DNA of 64,000 bases from an uncultured Chitinophaga sp. (GCF_902168175.1 NZ_CABHOU010000054.1:1-64000), one strand, 5' to 3'; positions 16,389-25,322 are shown, numbered from the stretch's first letter. Notes: generated by a model not told the origin, from the letters alone. A program made the numbers and translations.

Positions 16389-17144
16389 TTATATTCTTAC
16401 CGGAGCGGTGTGTACCGCATCGGCCATTTCTTTTATGAGCGAAGTATCTTTCTCTATCGCATTACCTACCACTATAATATCGGCACCTGCCTTACAGTTC
16501 AGGTAAGCTTTTTCTGCATCCCTGATGCCACCGCCCACAATTACCGGCACTTCTACCTGGCTGCTCACCCGGTGTATCATACTTTCGGTGATGGGTTTGC
16601 GGGCACCGCTGCCTGCGTCCATATATATTACCTTAGAGCCGAGCATTTCGCCTGCCATAGCCGTAGCCATGGCGATATCGTCTTTATCTGCAGGGATCGG
16701 GTTGGTATTACTGATGTAAGAAACCGTAGTAGGGGCACCGCCGTCTATCACCATGTAACCGGTTGATATCACTTCCAGGCCGCTTTTCTTAACCGGAACA
16801 GCAGAAATAACATGCTGGCCGATAAGCAGTTCTGCATTTCGGCCGGATATCACTGAAAGGTATAATAAGGCGTCTGCATAACGGGAAACCTGGGACGGGC
16901 TGCCCGGAAACAGGATCACAGGAATATCACAGGTAGCTTTGATCTGCTGGATCACCTCATCGAGGTGATTGGTAATCACAAGGCTGCCTCCCAGAAAAAT
17001 GTAATCCACCTTAGCGGCCGTACATTTAGCGGTCAGATCTGCAATACCGGCAGGCGTAACCTTGTCGGGATCAATCAGAACCGCAAATGATTTCGTTCCT
17101 TTTGCCTTTTTTTCGATGAATGAACTGTATATTTTTTTTGACAT
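16389..17144 (-). CDS. Geranylgeranylglyceryl-phosphate synthase family protein (PcrB/GGGPS)
   Basis: A 251-residue TIM-barrel prenyltransferase. Family motifs in order are FAVLIDPDK (about 20-28), DYIFLGGS (48), CDIPVILFPGSPSQVSRYADALLYLS (72-97), STGYMVIDGG (about 127), KVIYMDAGSGARKPI (about 172) and VPVIVGGGIRDAEKA (about 200). In Archaea the enzyme joins geranylgeranyl diphosphate to sn-glycerol-1-phosphate, the first ether-lipid step. Bacteroidota homologues belong to the same family, and the GGSLV and GAP-type phosphate sites are intact. The start is ATG 17144 rather than an adjacent TTG. The biological product in Bacteroidota is not settled. Confidence 0.92.
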   Translation of the reverse strand: MSKKIYSSFIEKKAKGTKSFAVLIDPDKVTPAGIADLTAKCTAAKVDYIFLGGSLVITNHLDEVIQQIKATCDIPVILFPGSPSQVSRYADALLYLSVISGRNAELLIGQHVISAVPVKKSGLEVISTGYMVIDGGAPTTVSYISNTNPIPADKDDIAMATAMAGEMLGSKVIYMDAGSGARKPITESMIHRVSSQVEVPVIVGGGIRDAEKAYLNCKAGADIIVVGNAIEKDTSLIKEMADAVHTAPVRI

Positions 17145-17147
17145 CAA

Positions 17148-17481
17148 AATTGCATTGTTCCGGTTGTCGCAAATGTATAAATTTTTTGCTAATAAGCTAG
17201 TGGCTGAAACAAATATGCTTATAAGTAATTTATGATGCTATAATTCCTTGCAGATGAGATATTTGCGATCACGGCGTTTAAACACTTCCTGTAATATAGT
17301 CAGCAACTGCTATGCCATCCTTAATTACTTCATTAACAAATGCTTAAGCACCATTGTTCACAATGCACATGCTGTGGATAATAAATATGGGAATAGGGCT
17401 TGCATTAGGTTATTTTAGTAATCCCTTCTACGAACGAATATTTTTCTATTTGCTAATCAACTTCCAAAAACTCCCAGAGGC
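17148..17481. other. Divergent intergenic region upstream of nrdJ and GGGP synthase
   Basis: A 334-bp A/T-rich spacer that must hold promoters for both flanking genes. A perfect DnaA-box 9-mer is present at 17373-17381 (TGTGGATAA, the complement of TTATCCACA). A near-consensus -7 box (TATTTTTC) lies near 17440. No B12 box or other cobalamin-riboswitch core was found, although the downstream enzyme is B12-dependent. Confidence 0.5.
17373..17381 (-). promoter_or_regulatory. DnaA-box 9-mer upstream of nrdJ
   Basis: TGTGGATAA is the exact reverse complement of the DnaA consensus TTATCCACA, about 100 bp upstream of the ribonucleotide reductase start. DnaA controls nrdAB in E. coli, so the position is suggestive. 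A single 9-mer can occur by chance. Confidence 0.3.
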
Positions 17482-20400
17482 ATGATAAATCCAGATCAAA
17501 GAAAAACCGGGCTTGCTTTTTCCAGGCATTTCACCAAACGTGGCGTTAGTCCATTTGAACAGTTCGAATACGACCTGCGTACGTCTATCATCCGCAATCC
17601 GGGCGGTGATGTAGTGTTTGAAATGAACAATGTTGAGGTGCCGCGTGGATGGTCGCAGATAGCGACCGATATCCTGGCACAGAAGTATTTCCGTAAAGCC
17701 GGCGTGCCCCAGCCGGATGGTAGTATGGGCAGGGAGACCTCTGTAAAGCAGGTGGTGCATCGTATGGCCAATTGCTGGAGAATGTGGGGTGAAAGGGCGG
17801 GTTACTTCGCCTCGGCCGAAGATGCTGATATATTTTACGAAGAACTGTCCTATTGTATGCTTAACCAGGCATGCGTACCTAATTCACCCCAGTGGTTTAA
17901 TACGGGCCTGCACGAAAGCTATGGCATCACGGGTAAACCGCAGGGCCATTACTTCGTGAACCCAGCCACCGGTCAGCTCGAGAAATCTACTTCCGCTTAC
18001 GAACGCCCGCAGCCGCACGCCTGTTTTATACTCAGCGTGAGCGACGACCTGGTGAACGATGGTGGTATTATGGACCTGTGGGTACGCGAATCGCGCATCT
18101 TTAAATATGGATCTGGTGTGGGTACCAACTTTTCACAGATACGCGGGGAGAACGAGAAACTCAGCGGCGGCGGTACATCCAGCGGACTAATGAGCTTTTT
18201 GAAGATAGGCGACCGTGCAGCAGGTGCTATTAAGTCGGGCGGCACTACCCGCAGGGCCGCTAAAATGGTGTGCCTCGACCTCGATCATCCTGAAATTGAG
18301 AGTTTTGTGAACTGGAAGGTGGAAGAAGAGAAGAAAGTAGCCGCTCTCATTGCCGCCGGTTACTCTTCCGACTACGAAGGCGAAGCCTACCGTACGGTGT
18401 CGGGTCAGAACTCCAATAACTCTGTACGTATCCCCAACAGCTTTTTCCACCAGTTAAAAGAGGATGGCAACTGGGACCTGATCAACCGAACTAACGGTAA
18501 AACCTATAAATCAATAAAGGCCCGCAGCCTTTGGGACCAGATTGCGTATGCCGCCTGGCGTTGTGCAGACCCCGGTACCCAGTACGATACCACTATTAAT
18601 GAATGGCATACCTGTCCGCAGGGCGGCCGTATTAACGCCTCCAACCCCTGTTCGGAATACATGTTCCTGGACAACACCGCCTGTAACCTGGCATCTGTGA
18701 ACCTGCGCCGTTTCTTTAACGAAAGCGACAATAGCTTCGATGTAGAGGGTTTTGAATATACGGTAAGGTTGTGGACGGTAGTGCTGGAAGTATCGGTGTT
18801 GATGGCGCAATTCCCATCTAAAGAGGTAGCGCAGCTGAGTTATGAATATAGGACCTTAGGGCTGGGTTATGCTAACCTCGGCTCTATGCTTATGGTAAGC
18901 GGTATTGCCTACGATAGCGAAGAGGCCCGAGGTATTGCCGGGGCTATCACCGCTATCATGACCGGCGTATCATATAAAACCTCTGCTGAAATGGCAGCCC
19001 ACCTGGGCGCTTTCCCTAAGTACGAGGAAAATAAAGCAGACATGTTAAGGGTGATGCGTAACCACCGCGCGGCAGCCTATGACGCCACGGAGGCTTACGA
19101 GGGACTGGAACTCAAGCCGCAGGGCATCAACGCCCGCTTTTGTCCCGACTACCTGTTGAAGGCTGCCACCAAAGCCTGGGACGACGCCGTGCAGATGGGC
19201 GAAAAGCACGGCTACCGCAATGCACAGTCCACCGTTATTGCCCCTACCGGTACCATAGGCCTGGTAATGGACTGCGATACCACGGGCGTGGAACCAGATT
19301 TTGCCCTGGTTAAGTTTAAGAAACTTTCCGGCGGCGGTTACTTCAAGATCATCAACCAGAGCATCCCCAGCGCACTTCGCAACCTCGGCTACCGCGAAAA
19401 CGAGGTGAAAGCGATCGTTGATTATGCGAAAGGCAGTGGTTCCTTTGACGGTGCGCCATATATAAACAGCCAAACCCTCAGTGAAAAAGGCTTTATTGCC
19501 TCGGAGCTGAAGAAGCTGGATACGGCGGTAGTTTCCTCGTTCGACATTGCCTTTGTATTTAATGTATATACCCTGGGCGAAGAGTGCCTGCAAAGGCTGG
19601 GCTTTACCCCCGAGCAGTACTTTAATATGGAGTTTAGCCTGCTGCACGAACTTGGGTTCAACGATGAGCAGATTGATGCCGCCAATGATTATGTATGCGG
19701 CACCATGACCGTAGAAGGTGCCCCGTACCTGAAAGATGCACACCTGTCCGTATTTGACTGCGCGAATAAATGTGGTAAAAAAGGCGAGCGGTTTATACAC
19801 CCTCACGGACACATTCGTATGATGGCGGCAGCACAACCCTTTATTTCGGGCGCTATTTCCAAAACCATTAACCTGCCTAATGAGGCCAATGTGGAAGAAA
19901 TTGCCGACAGCTATATGTTAAGCTGGGAACTGGGTCTTAAAGCCTGTGCCCTGTACCGCGATGGATCTAAACTGAGCCAGCCGCTGAGCAACAAGACCGA
20001 AAAGAAGAAAAAGACCGAAATCGCAGAAGAAGCCGGGGAGGCAGCCGCGCTCAGCCAGATCGTAGATCTCGACGGCCTGACGGTAGACGAGCTGCTGGAG
20101 GAAGTGAACAAACGTGTGCAGGCCAGCCCGGATACGAAGTTGAAGCGTGCCCTCAGCCGCATCATCGAACGTAAGACCCTGCCTGCCAAACGCCGGGGCT
20201 TTACCCAAAAGGCAAAAGTAGGCGGTCAGGCGGTGTTCCTGCGTACCGGTGAATATAACGACGGTACCCTGGGTGAGATATTTATAGACCTCGCCAAGGA
20301 AGGCTCTACATTGCGCAGCCTGATGAACTGTTTTGCCATATCCGTGTCGGTAGGCCTGCAGTACGGCGTGCCGCTGGAGGAGTTCGTGGATAAGTTCGTA

Positions 20401-20811
20401 TTTACCAGGTTTGAGCCGGCCGGTATGGTCGATCATCCAAACATCCGTTCGGCCACCTCGCTGATCGATTATATATTCAGGGCGCTGGGGTACGAATACC
20501 TGGGCCGTACCGACCTTGTACACATCCTGGATGCTCCCGGCAATACCGGCGAGGAAGAGTGGGACGATCCAATAGTGAAACCCGAGTTGTCGAACGTGCG
20601 TATAATCGGGGTGGGCCATAATGCGGGTAACCCGCCTGCACAAAAGGCCAAACAGGCTGTATCGGCCGCTACAGGTGAAAGCAACACACAAGATTATTTG
20701 CGCAGCATGCAAAGTGACGCTCCGGCCTGTAACACCTGCGGGCACATTACGGTACGCTCCGGCACCTGCTATAAATGCCTGAATTGCGGTAACAGCATGG
20801 GTTGTAGCTGA
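17482..20811 (+). CDS. nrdJ: Adenosylcobalamin-dependent (class II) ribonucleotide reductase
   Basis: A 1109-residue cytosolic enzyme that makes deoxyribonucleotides with adenosylcobalamin as radical generator. Active-site features are [13 protein letters not shown] (about 178, first redox cysteine) and [21 protein letters not shown] (about 390, with catalytic Cys/Glu and second redox cysteine). The phosphate-binding [20 protein letters not shown] lies near 590. After about residue 850 come a charged linker, a TSCPD-type domain ([20 protein letters not shown] onward) and a C-terminal zinc-ribbon-like tail with [13 protein letters not shown] and a final MGCS, whose cysteines may shuttle reductant. 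The long C-terminal form is typical of the TIGR02504 group. It appears monocistronic. Confidence 0.96.
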   Translation: MINPDQRKTGLAFSRHFTKRGVSPFEQFEYDLRTSIIRNPGGDVVFEMNNVEVPRGWSQIATDILAQKYFRKAGVPQPDGSMGRETSVKQVVHRMANCWRMWGERAGYFASAEDADIFYEELSYCMLNQACVPNSPQWFNTGLHESYGITGKPQGHYFVNPATGQLEKSTSAYERPQPHACFILSVSDDLVNDGGIMDLWVRESRIFKYGSGVGTNFSQIRGENEKLSGGGTSSGLMSFLKIGDRAAGAIKSGGTTRRAAKMVCLDLDHPEIESFVNWKVEEEKKVAALIAAGYSSDYEGEAYRTVSGQNSNNSVRIPNSFFHQLKEDGNWDLINRTNGKTYKSIKARSLWDQIAYAAWRCADPGTQYDTTINEWHTCPQGGRINASNPCSEYMFLDNTACNLASVNLRRFFNESDNSFDVEGFEYTVRLWTVVLEVSVLMAQFPSKEVAQLSYEYRTLGLGYANLGSMLMVSGIAYDSEEARGIAGAITAIMTGVSYKTSAEMAAHLGAFPKYEENKADMLRVMRNHRAAAYDATEAYEGLELKPQGINARFCPDYLLKAATKAWDDAVQMGEKHGYRNAQSTVIAPTGTIGLVMDCDTTGVEPDFALVKFKKLSGGGYFKIINQSIPSALRNLGYRENEVKAIVDYAKGSGSFDGAPYINSQTLSEKGFIASELKKLDTAVVSSFDIAFVFNVYTLGEECLQRLGFTPEQYFNMEFSLLHELGFNDEQIDAANDYVCGTMTVEGAPYLKDAHLSVFDCANKCGKKGERFIHPHGHIRMMAAAQPFISGAISKTINLPNEANVEEIADSYMLSWELGLKACALYRDGSKLSQPLSNKTEKKKKTEIAEEAGEAAALSQIVDLDGLTVDELLEEVNKRVQASPDTKLKRALSRIIERKTLPAKRRGFTQKAKVGGQAVFLRTGEYNDGTLGEIFIDLAKEGSTLRSLMNCFAISVSVGLQYGVPLEEFVDKFVFTRFEPAGMVDHPNIRSATSLIDYIFRALGYEYLGRTDLVHILDAPGNTGEEEWDDPIVKPELSNVRIIGVGHNAGNPPAQKAKQAVSAATGESNTQDYLRSMQSDAPACNTCGHITVRSGTCYKCLNCGNSMGCS

Positions 20812-20997
20812 TTTCGGATATCGTTTTAAGGTAAATGTACCGGGTACGTTTCCTAACGAATTATTAACAAAAGGATGAGTATCCGAAGGTTTTGCAAAAC
20901 GCCGGAACCGCCTGTGTACGTAGCTTTCAAGTAAAGCATACTTTGTTAATGATTTGTTATTCGTTATCAAAAATTTCAAATAAAGTTAACATGAATG

Positions 20998-21071
20998 TAC
21001 CTTTGATATTAAATAGGGTTTTCATAGGATAGTAACAAATTGAGGGCGCTTTTCTAAGTGCCCTTTTCTTT
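20998..21071 (+). ncRNA. Candidate small RNA (promoter box plus terminator, no ORF)
   Basis: TACCTTTG at 20998-21005 matches the Bacteroidota -7 consensus. About 40 bases later, GGGCGCTT pairs with AAGTGCCC around TTCT and runs into a T-rich tract (21064-21076). A transcript of roughly 60 nt is implied, and it contains no ATG. No -33 TTTG is seen at the expected spacing. It could instead be an isolated terminator for read-through from nrdJ. Confidence 0.35.
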
Positions 21072-21428
21072 TTCCCTCAACTCCCGATCCGGCTCCTGTA
21101 AAGGGTTTACAAAGAAGAGCCCAACTCACTACCCAAACATTCCTTCTTTTTACAAAAATCACTTTCGAACTTAATGCTCAGTTAGTCTTATATATTAACA
21201 TCGTTTACGATGCCTCCGTTTGTTAATTTCCCGCGTATTTTGGCATAATGGATGTAAAAAGGAACTCATCCTCAGAAAATGTTTCCCTCTTTCCACAGTC
21301 ACATTATTCAATTTATTTATATTATATCTAAAAAGCGACCTCTTATTTAGATGATCGTCATTTATAAGCCTTTTATTTAATGTTTGGCTATTTCAGTCAT
21401 ACACGTATTACATTTATCCAAATATCAA

Positions 21429-21562
21429 TATATTTGCCATGTATTAATTTTTATATGGTTACTGTCCTATGAAAAACCAAAAATATTCCTACACCGCGTG
21501 AATCTTCATGCACCGTAAAATGACTCTCGAAAGCAATGGTTCGCCCATTGCTTTTGTTTTTT
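21429..21562 (+). ncRNA. Candidate small RNA or leader-peptide transcript
   Basis: TATATTTG at 21429-21436 matches TAnnTTTG. It is followed by a 10-codon ORF (21469-21501, product MKNQKYSYTA) and a strong terminator in which AAAGCAATGG pairs with CCATTGCTTT around TTCGC, then TTGTTTTTT. The unit would be about 120 nt. A free terminator this far from nrdJ (about 720 bp) implies that something is transcribed here. Confidence 0.4.
21530..21562 (+). terminator. Intrinsic terminator in the nrdJ downstream region
   Basis: A 10-bp perfect stem (21530-21539 with 21545-21554), a 5-nt loop and a T-rich tail. No recognised gene lies directly upstream. Confidence 0.82.
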
Positions 21563-21617
21563 ATGCAGGTACTAACAAGGAAGATAGATACGACATGGAT
21601 ATAACCTCGACGGCACC

Positions 21618-21658
21618 TGAGCGGCAGATGAGCGGACGGTGAGCGGACGGTGAGACGG
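21618..21658 (+). repeat. 11-bp tandem repeat TGAGCGGACGG
   Basis: Four head-to-tail units: TGAGCGGCAGA, TGAGCGGACGG, TGAGCGGACGG and a shortened TGAGACGG. It is strongly purine/G-rich, in contrast to the A/T-rich sequence 150 bases upstream. Confidence 0.8.
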
Positions 21659-21733
21659 TTTTAGGGCCGGCGGGTGTGATTGCGACACTTTTTGGAATGA
21701 TCGCTAAATATACATCCTTTACCGCCCCATAAA

Positions 21734-21769
21734 GTTGTTGCCGCTGAAGTGAGTGACCCCAACGGCGGC
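21734..21769 (+). repeat. Dispersed hairpin repeat, copy 1
   Basis: GTTGTT is followed by GCCGC, a 20-nt loop (TGAAGTGAGTGACCCCAACG), then GCGGC. It shares its core with copies at 40071 (same strand) and 38144 (opposite strand). It lies about 175 bp upstream of the next gene start, outside any ORF. Confidence 0.75.
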
Positions 21770-21942
21770 TGAACGGAATTAGAAAAGCTTGTCCCATGAT
21801 TTATAATATATAAGCAAACACTACGTTAAATAGCGTGCGGACGAAATGGTTGAAGGGGGCAAATTATTTGGACTGGCTGCTCCTCAAAATGTGGAAAACT
21901 TGTTTTTATTTACTATTTTTAAGGCACAAAAGTATTACCCAT

Positions 21943-22491
21943 ATGAAAAAGCTGTTGTTATTGCTGTCAATCGCTACGGTTACAGCCGCATCAGCGTCAG
22001 CCGAAAGCTATCGCACTGCTGTTGTACCGGGCCCGGGCGACGGGGTCGCCAATAATGGCGATAAAGGGAACAACAATGAAAAGGGCGGTCCTACGGCTAC
22101 GGCTGCAGCGACTACGACGAGCACAGCTTCGAAGACGGTGAAATCGAACCGTTTCGAGGACTTCATCTGGTCGATGCCGCACGAGGTGGTGAAGGTAGAC
22201 GATACCGATATGGAAAAGGCGGTGGTAGGGCTGTACAAATGGTACCTGCAGAACGAAACAAAGATCAATAGCAGCCAGGCTAGTACAGGCGCTCAGTTCC
22301 AGAGCATGGCGGCACCTTTTAAGATAGATCCTAAGGCATTACAACAATACTTCCAGTTCATTAAAAAGAACTTTCCCGGTCTTAGCGAAGAAGCACTGGG
22401 CGACAAACAATCTTCTGTTCAGAAGAAACTCGCACCCGTTACCGTTTGCGACGACGTAGAGGCACCAATGCCTATTAATACATCAAAATAA
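21943..22491 (+). CDS. Hypothetical exported protein
   Basis: A 182-residue protein that I do not recognise. A signal peptide is evident (MKKLLLLLSIATVTAASASAES). It is followed by a low-complexity Gly/Asn segment (about 25-45), an Ala/Thr-rich stretch (TATAAATTTSTASKT) and a helical C-terminal part with FEDFIWSMPHEVVKVDDTDMEKAVVGLY. ATG 21943 is chosen because it gives a clean signal peptide; the longer upstream frame would bury it. It precedes a YcxB-like membrane protein by 18 bp and may be cotranscribed with it. Probably periplasmic or surface-exposed. Confidence 0.7.
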   Translation: MKKLLLLLSIATVTAASASAESYRTAVVPGPGDGVANNGDKGNNNEKGGPTATAAATTTSTASKTVKSNRFEDFIWSMPHEVVKVDDTDMEKAVVGLYKWYLQNETKINSSQASTGAQFQSMAAPFKIDPKALQQYFQFIKKNFPGLSEEALGDKQSSVQKKLAPVTVCDDVEAPMPINTSK

Positions 22492-22509
22492 ACCATGTGA
22501 CACACGCAA

Positions 22510-23001
22510 ATGCACATACAGTTCAGGTACAACAGGCACGACGTTATTAATGCATTGCGTTTTCATTTCTTGAGAAGAGGCGAGATAAAAGTGTTCCGAA
22601 ACACGTTTGCCATTCTTCTGTTAGCCACTCTTGCAGGATATGTGTTTAACCTTGTAAATATTGCCGCACTCATGGGCATAGTAGCCATGATATTGGTAAT
22701 AGGCTGCGCATTCTGGTTCCTGCTGCCAATTTCTGTGTACAATAAATCGCAAACATTTAAGGAATCGATCCGCCTGGGTTATAACGAGCGGGAAATGACC
22801 ATTGGTACACAGGTAGGCGACCGGCCGCTGAACTGGAGCAGTTTCTCACAGATCGTGGAAACACCTACGTTCTTTTTTCTTTACCGCGACACGAAATCGT
22901 TTTTCCTGATACCGGTTAGTGCCTTCGAAACTGAAGATGCCGCGCATAACTTCAGGGAATTGCTGAAAGCCAAGTTTTCCAGTTACGATGTGAGCCGGTA
23001 G
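22510..23001 (+). CDS. YcxB-like small membrane protein
   Basis: A 163-residue protein with two adjacent hydrophobic helices at about residues 30-52 and 54-75, followed by a soluble strand-rich domain. The segment RPLNWSSFSQIVETPTFFFLYRDTKSFFLIPVSAFE (about 105-140) has the W-x4-I...FFLY...IPxxAF pattern of YcxB domains. The function is unknown. It is 18 bp downstream of the exported protein gene. Its stop directly abuts the stop of the convergent acetyltransferase gene, with no spacer. The family call is moderate. Confidence 0.65.
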   Translation: MHIQFRYNRHDVINALRFHFLRRGEIKVFRNTFAILLLATLAGYVFNLVNIAALMGIVAMILVIGCAFWFLLPISVYNKSQTFKESIRLGYNEREMTIGTQVGDRPLNWSSFSQIVETPTFFFLYRDTKSFFLIPVSAFETEDAAHNFRELLKAKFSSYDVSR

Positions 23002-23448
23002 TTATAACTGTTTACTCATTTCATAGTGAGGGATGTTCACCTCCACAAACTCATCGCCATCAATCGTGTAACCCTGCCGTTCGTAGAAGCCTACCGCTTC
23101 TTTACGTGCATGCATCATTAAACGGGTATACGATTTCGTTTTGGCCTGCTGTTCCGCAAACTCCAGCACACTATTACCAATACCCTGGCCCTGGTACGAC
23201 TTCTCCACCGCCATTTGCCGCAGTTGCAGGGTGTTAGTGTTCACCGGAGTGAGTATACAGCAACCGATAATGATTTCCCCCTTCCCTTTTTCACGTGTGA
23301 AGCAGCCGATAAGCGTATCATTAATTTCCTGTTGCAGATACTCTTCGGAAAAGGTAAGCCCGAGCGGCCTGCGTAGTATGGCGTCGCGCAGGGATACCAT
23401 CAACTGGTAGTCGCCACTCCCGTATTCTATGATGCGTAACGAAAACAT
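23002..23448 (-). CDS. GNAT family N-acetyltransferase
   Basis: A 148-residue acetyl-CoA-dependent acyltransferase. Acetyl-CoA motif A is QLRQMAVEKSYQGQGIGNSVLEFAEQQAK (about residues 75-103, containing Q-G-Q-G-I-G), and motif B contains FYERQGYTIDGDEF near 125. The substrate cannot be inferred; ElaA-like and PhnO-like relatives are diverse. It lies 9 bp downstream of the PRPP-synthetase-like gene on the same strand, so the two are likely cotranscribed. Confidence 0.88.
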   Translation of the reverse strand: MFSLRIIEYGSGDYQLMVSLRDAILRRPLGLTFSEEYLQQEINDTLIGCFTREKGKGEIIIGCCILTPVNTNTLQLRQMAVEKSYQGQGIGNSVLEFAEQQAKTKSYTRLMMHARKEAVGFYERQGYTIDGDEFVEVNIPHYEMSKQL

Positions 23449-23457
23449 ATACTAAAA

Positions 23458-24384
23458 TTACTGATGAATTGCCTCGAAATAGTCCACGATCAATTTATTA
23501 ACAGAACGGACAGTTAACATCGGGTCTTTGATTTGCAACGCATTAGGATGCGTGTCGGTACAAACTACCCGGCTGATAAGGCCGCTGTTTTTTATCTTAT
23601 CAAATCCCTTGCCTGCAAAAATACCATGTGTGGTGATCACGGCAATTTCTTTTGCACCCGCCTGCAGGTACGATTCGGCCGCATGCAGTAAAGAGCCGCC
23701 GGTACGGATCATATCGTCATAAATAATCACCAGTTTATCCTTCACATTGGCGCTGATGGCAGTAATGTGCGTTTCCTCGCCAGATATTCTTTTCTTAAAC
23801 ACAAAGGCCGGCATTACGTGCAGGTCGTTAGCCAGCGACTCTACCCACTTGGCGCGGCCTGCATCGGTACTGGCCAATACAAAGTCCTGGCCATTGGCTA
23901 TTTCCAGGGCCGCCTCTTTTACAAAGTCTTTACCATACAGGTGTACCGGCCTTATTTTGCTCTCGAAGTAATAAGAAATACCATCGGCATGCAGGTCGAT
24001 CATGATCACCTTATTACCCGTGGAAGTGGCTGGCAGTGAGGAAAAGAGGATGGCGCGGTTTTTGGCTTTTACGATTTCACCGTATTTAACAGCACGCTCC
24101 ATCGTGGAGTAACCGAAGTAAGGGATGACCATGTTGAGCGACAAAGCCCCGAGCTGCACGCAGCCATTGGCCAGGTCGAACAGTTCCAGCGTTTCGCCAT
24201 CATCGATAGTGCCGCCTATAATGATCACTTCCTTACCGCTAACGTTGCTGGTTATACGGTGATAGTGTTCCCCGTCCGGGAAGTCCGTAATGTCCATCTG
24301 ACCGTTTTCCCAGTTGGTGACCGCCAGGATATTTTCTTTCAGATAGGCGTAGCGTTGTGTTGAAAAGATTATTTTTTGAGGCAT
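23458..24384 (-). CDS. Divergent ribose-phosphate pyrophosphokinase-like protein
   Basis: A 308-residue member of the PRPP synthetase / phosphoribosyltransferase fold, which transfers pyrophosphate from ATP to ribose 5-phosphate. Landmarks are DFPDGEHYHRI (about 34), VIPYFGYSTMERAVKYGEI (about 86), KVIMIDLHADGISYYF (about 124) and the PRPP loop LVIIYDDMIRTGGSLLHAA (about 218). It departs from canonical Prs at usually strict sites: GYARQDRK is replaced by GYSTMERAVKYG, and DLHAxQIQGFF by DLHADGISYYF. It is therefore likely a paralogue rather than the housekeeping enzyme. Activity is unproven. Confidence 0.75.
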   Translation of the reverse strand: MPQKIIFSTQRYAYLKENILAVTNWENGQMDITDFPDGEHYHRITSNVSGKEVIIIGGTIDDGETLELFDLANGCVQLGALSLNMVIPYFGYSTMERAVKYGEIVKAKNRAILFSSLPATSTGNKVIMIDLHADGISYYFESKIRPVHLYGKDFVKEAALEIANGQDFVLASTDAGRAKWVESLANDLHVMPAFVFKKRISGEETHITAISANVKDKLVIIYDDMIRTGGSLLHAAESYLQAGAKEIAVITTHGIFAGKGFDKIKNSGLISRVVCTDTHPNALQIKDPMLTVRSVNKLIVDYFEAIHQ

Positions 24385-24486
24385 ATGTAAAAGTATAAAA
24401 CTCCAGCAAAAATGTGCCTAACCAGTTGACAGATGGAAACTTTTAACTTTTCATTTGCCTATGGAAACCTAAATTTGGAAGATTGT

Positions 24487-25251
24487 ATGAAGCATTTTCT
24501 GATCAGATATATCACAGCACCGTTATTGTTGTTAGTCCTGGCTATGCAGCAATCTACCGCCCAGGTTAGGATTTCGGGCATGGTAGAAGATGCTGACTCT
24601 CACCAGGGCCTGGCGTCGGTGAGCATTTGGGCAGTAAAGGGCAAGTACGGCGCTATCAGTAATGAAACCGGCCGCTTCTTCATACAGGCCGATCCCGGCG
24701 ATACGCTGGAGTTCACCATGGTGGGGTATATTAAATACGATCTCATTGTACCGGCTATTTCCGCTACCCTCAATATTTCCCTTAAAAGGCAGATGTTCAA
24801 CCTGGGCGGTGTTGCCGTTCGGGGTCGTAATTACCAACGCGACTCCGCAGCTACCAGGGCCGAATACGATAAATACTTCAACTATAAAAAGCCAACGGCG
24901 GGCGACTTTTTCCGTACGTTACCTGCTAACCCCGTTACGGCGCTCACTTACCTGATACCTAATAAAACGCGTAAACGTAAAGAGGCTTTCCGTGGTCAGC
25001 TTGAATATTGGGAGAAGGAGAATTATGTAGATCACCGCTATTCGCCCGAACTGGTAAACCGCATGACGAAGTTAGATGGGAATGAGCTGGACAGTTTTAT
25101 GCTGAGATACCGGCCCAGCTACCAGTTTCTGGAAGAAAGCACGGAGTACGACCTGTTGCTGTTCATCAAAAAGTCATTTGAAAAGTACCAGCAGGATAAA
25201 AAGAGCTTTATGAAGAAAGAAGATTTGCCCGATACAACGGCATCAAAATAA
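24487..25251 (+). CDS. Exported carboxypeptidase-regulatory-like domain protein
   Basis: A 254-residue protein with a signal peptide (MKHFLIRYITAPLLLLVLAMQQSTAQ). A CarboxypepD_reg-like (CNA-B-type) domain follows at about residues 28-110, with ISGMVEDADSHQGLASVSIW, the NETGRF turn and DTLEFTMVGY. This fold is common as the N-terminal plug-side domain of SusC-like receptors. The remaining 140 residues are helical and basic (IPNKTRKRKEAFRG) and are not recognised. There is no barrel and no lipobox, so it is probably periplasmic or outer-membrane associated. The start is ATG 24487; an upstream ATG would precede the signal peptide. Confidence 0.8.
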   Translation: MKHFLIRYITAPLLLLVLAMQQSTAQVRISGMVEDADSHQGLASVSIWAVKGKYGAISNETGRFFIQADPGDTLEFTMVGYIKYDLIVPAISATLNISLKRQMFNLGGVAVRGRNYQRDSAATRAEYDKYFNYKKPTAGDFFRTLPANPVTALTYLIPNKTRKRKEAFRGQLEYWEKENYVDHRYSPELVNRMTKLDGNELDSFMLRYRPSYQFLEESTEYDLLLFIKKSFEKYQQDKKSFMKKEDLPDTTASK

Positions 25252-25267
25252 GTAATTGCCATAATGA

Positions 25268-25304
25268 AAAAACGTCCCAGGCCATGGCCGGGACGTTTTT
25301 ATTT
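25268..25304. terminator. Bidirectional terminator
   Basis: AAAAACGTCCC pairs perfectly with GGGACGTTTTT (11 bp) around AGGCCATGGCC, with A and T tracts built into the stem. It separates the convergent 24487 gene and the tolC-like gene. Confidence 0.92.
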
Positions 25305-25322
25305 TATAGGAGTTCCGTTTAT

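Larger units (their letters stand above)
20812..21942. other. Long non-coding region with two candidate small transcripts, tandem repeat and dispersed hairpin
   Basis: About 1.1 kb without a conventional gene. In order it holds: a TACCTTTG box (20998-21005) with a terminator 40 bases later (21044-21071); an A/T-rich stretch (about 21150-21460); a TATATTTG box (21429-21436), a 10-codon ORF (21469-21501) and a terminator (21530-21562); a G-rich 11-bp tandem repeat (21618-21658); a copy of the dispersed CTGAAG...CAACG hairpin (21734-21769); and the leader of the next gene. Low coding potential in all frames and the ordered promoter/terminator pairs suggest small RNAs, but none matches a family I recognise. 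Confidence 0.55.

Noticed and set aside
17148..17481. Possible cobalamin riboswitch before the B12-dependent nrdJ.
   Set aside because: No B12-box core or matching helices were found by eye on either strand.
19045..19836. 263-codon minus-strand ORF inside nrdJ, and similar long shadows in scpA, dxs and the multi-REC kinase gene.
   Set aside because: All lie antisense within strongly supported genes, have biased, repetitive compositions and show no domain.
21508..21642. A 44-codon ORF starting ATG CAC CGT after the 10-codon ORF.
   Set aside because: It reads straight through the strong terminator hairpin and the 11-bp tandem repeat, so it is unlikely to be expressed.
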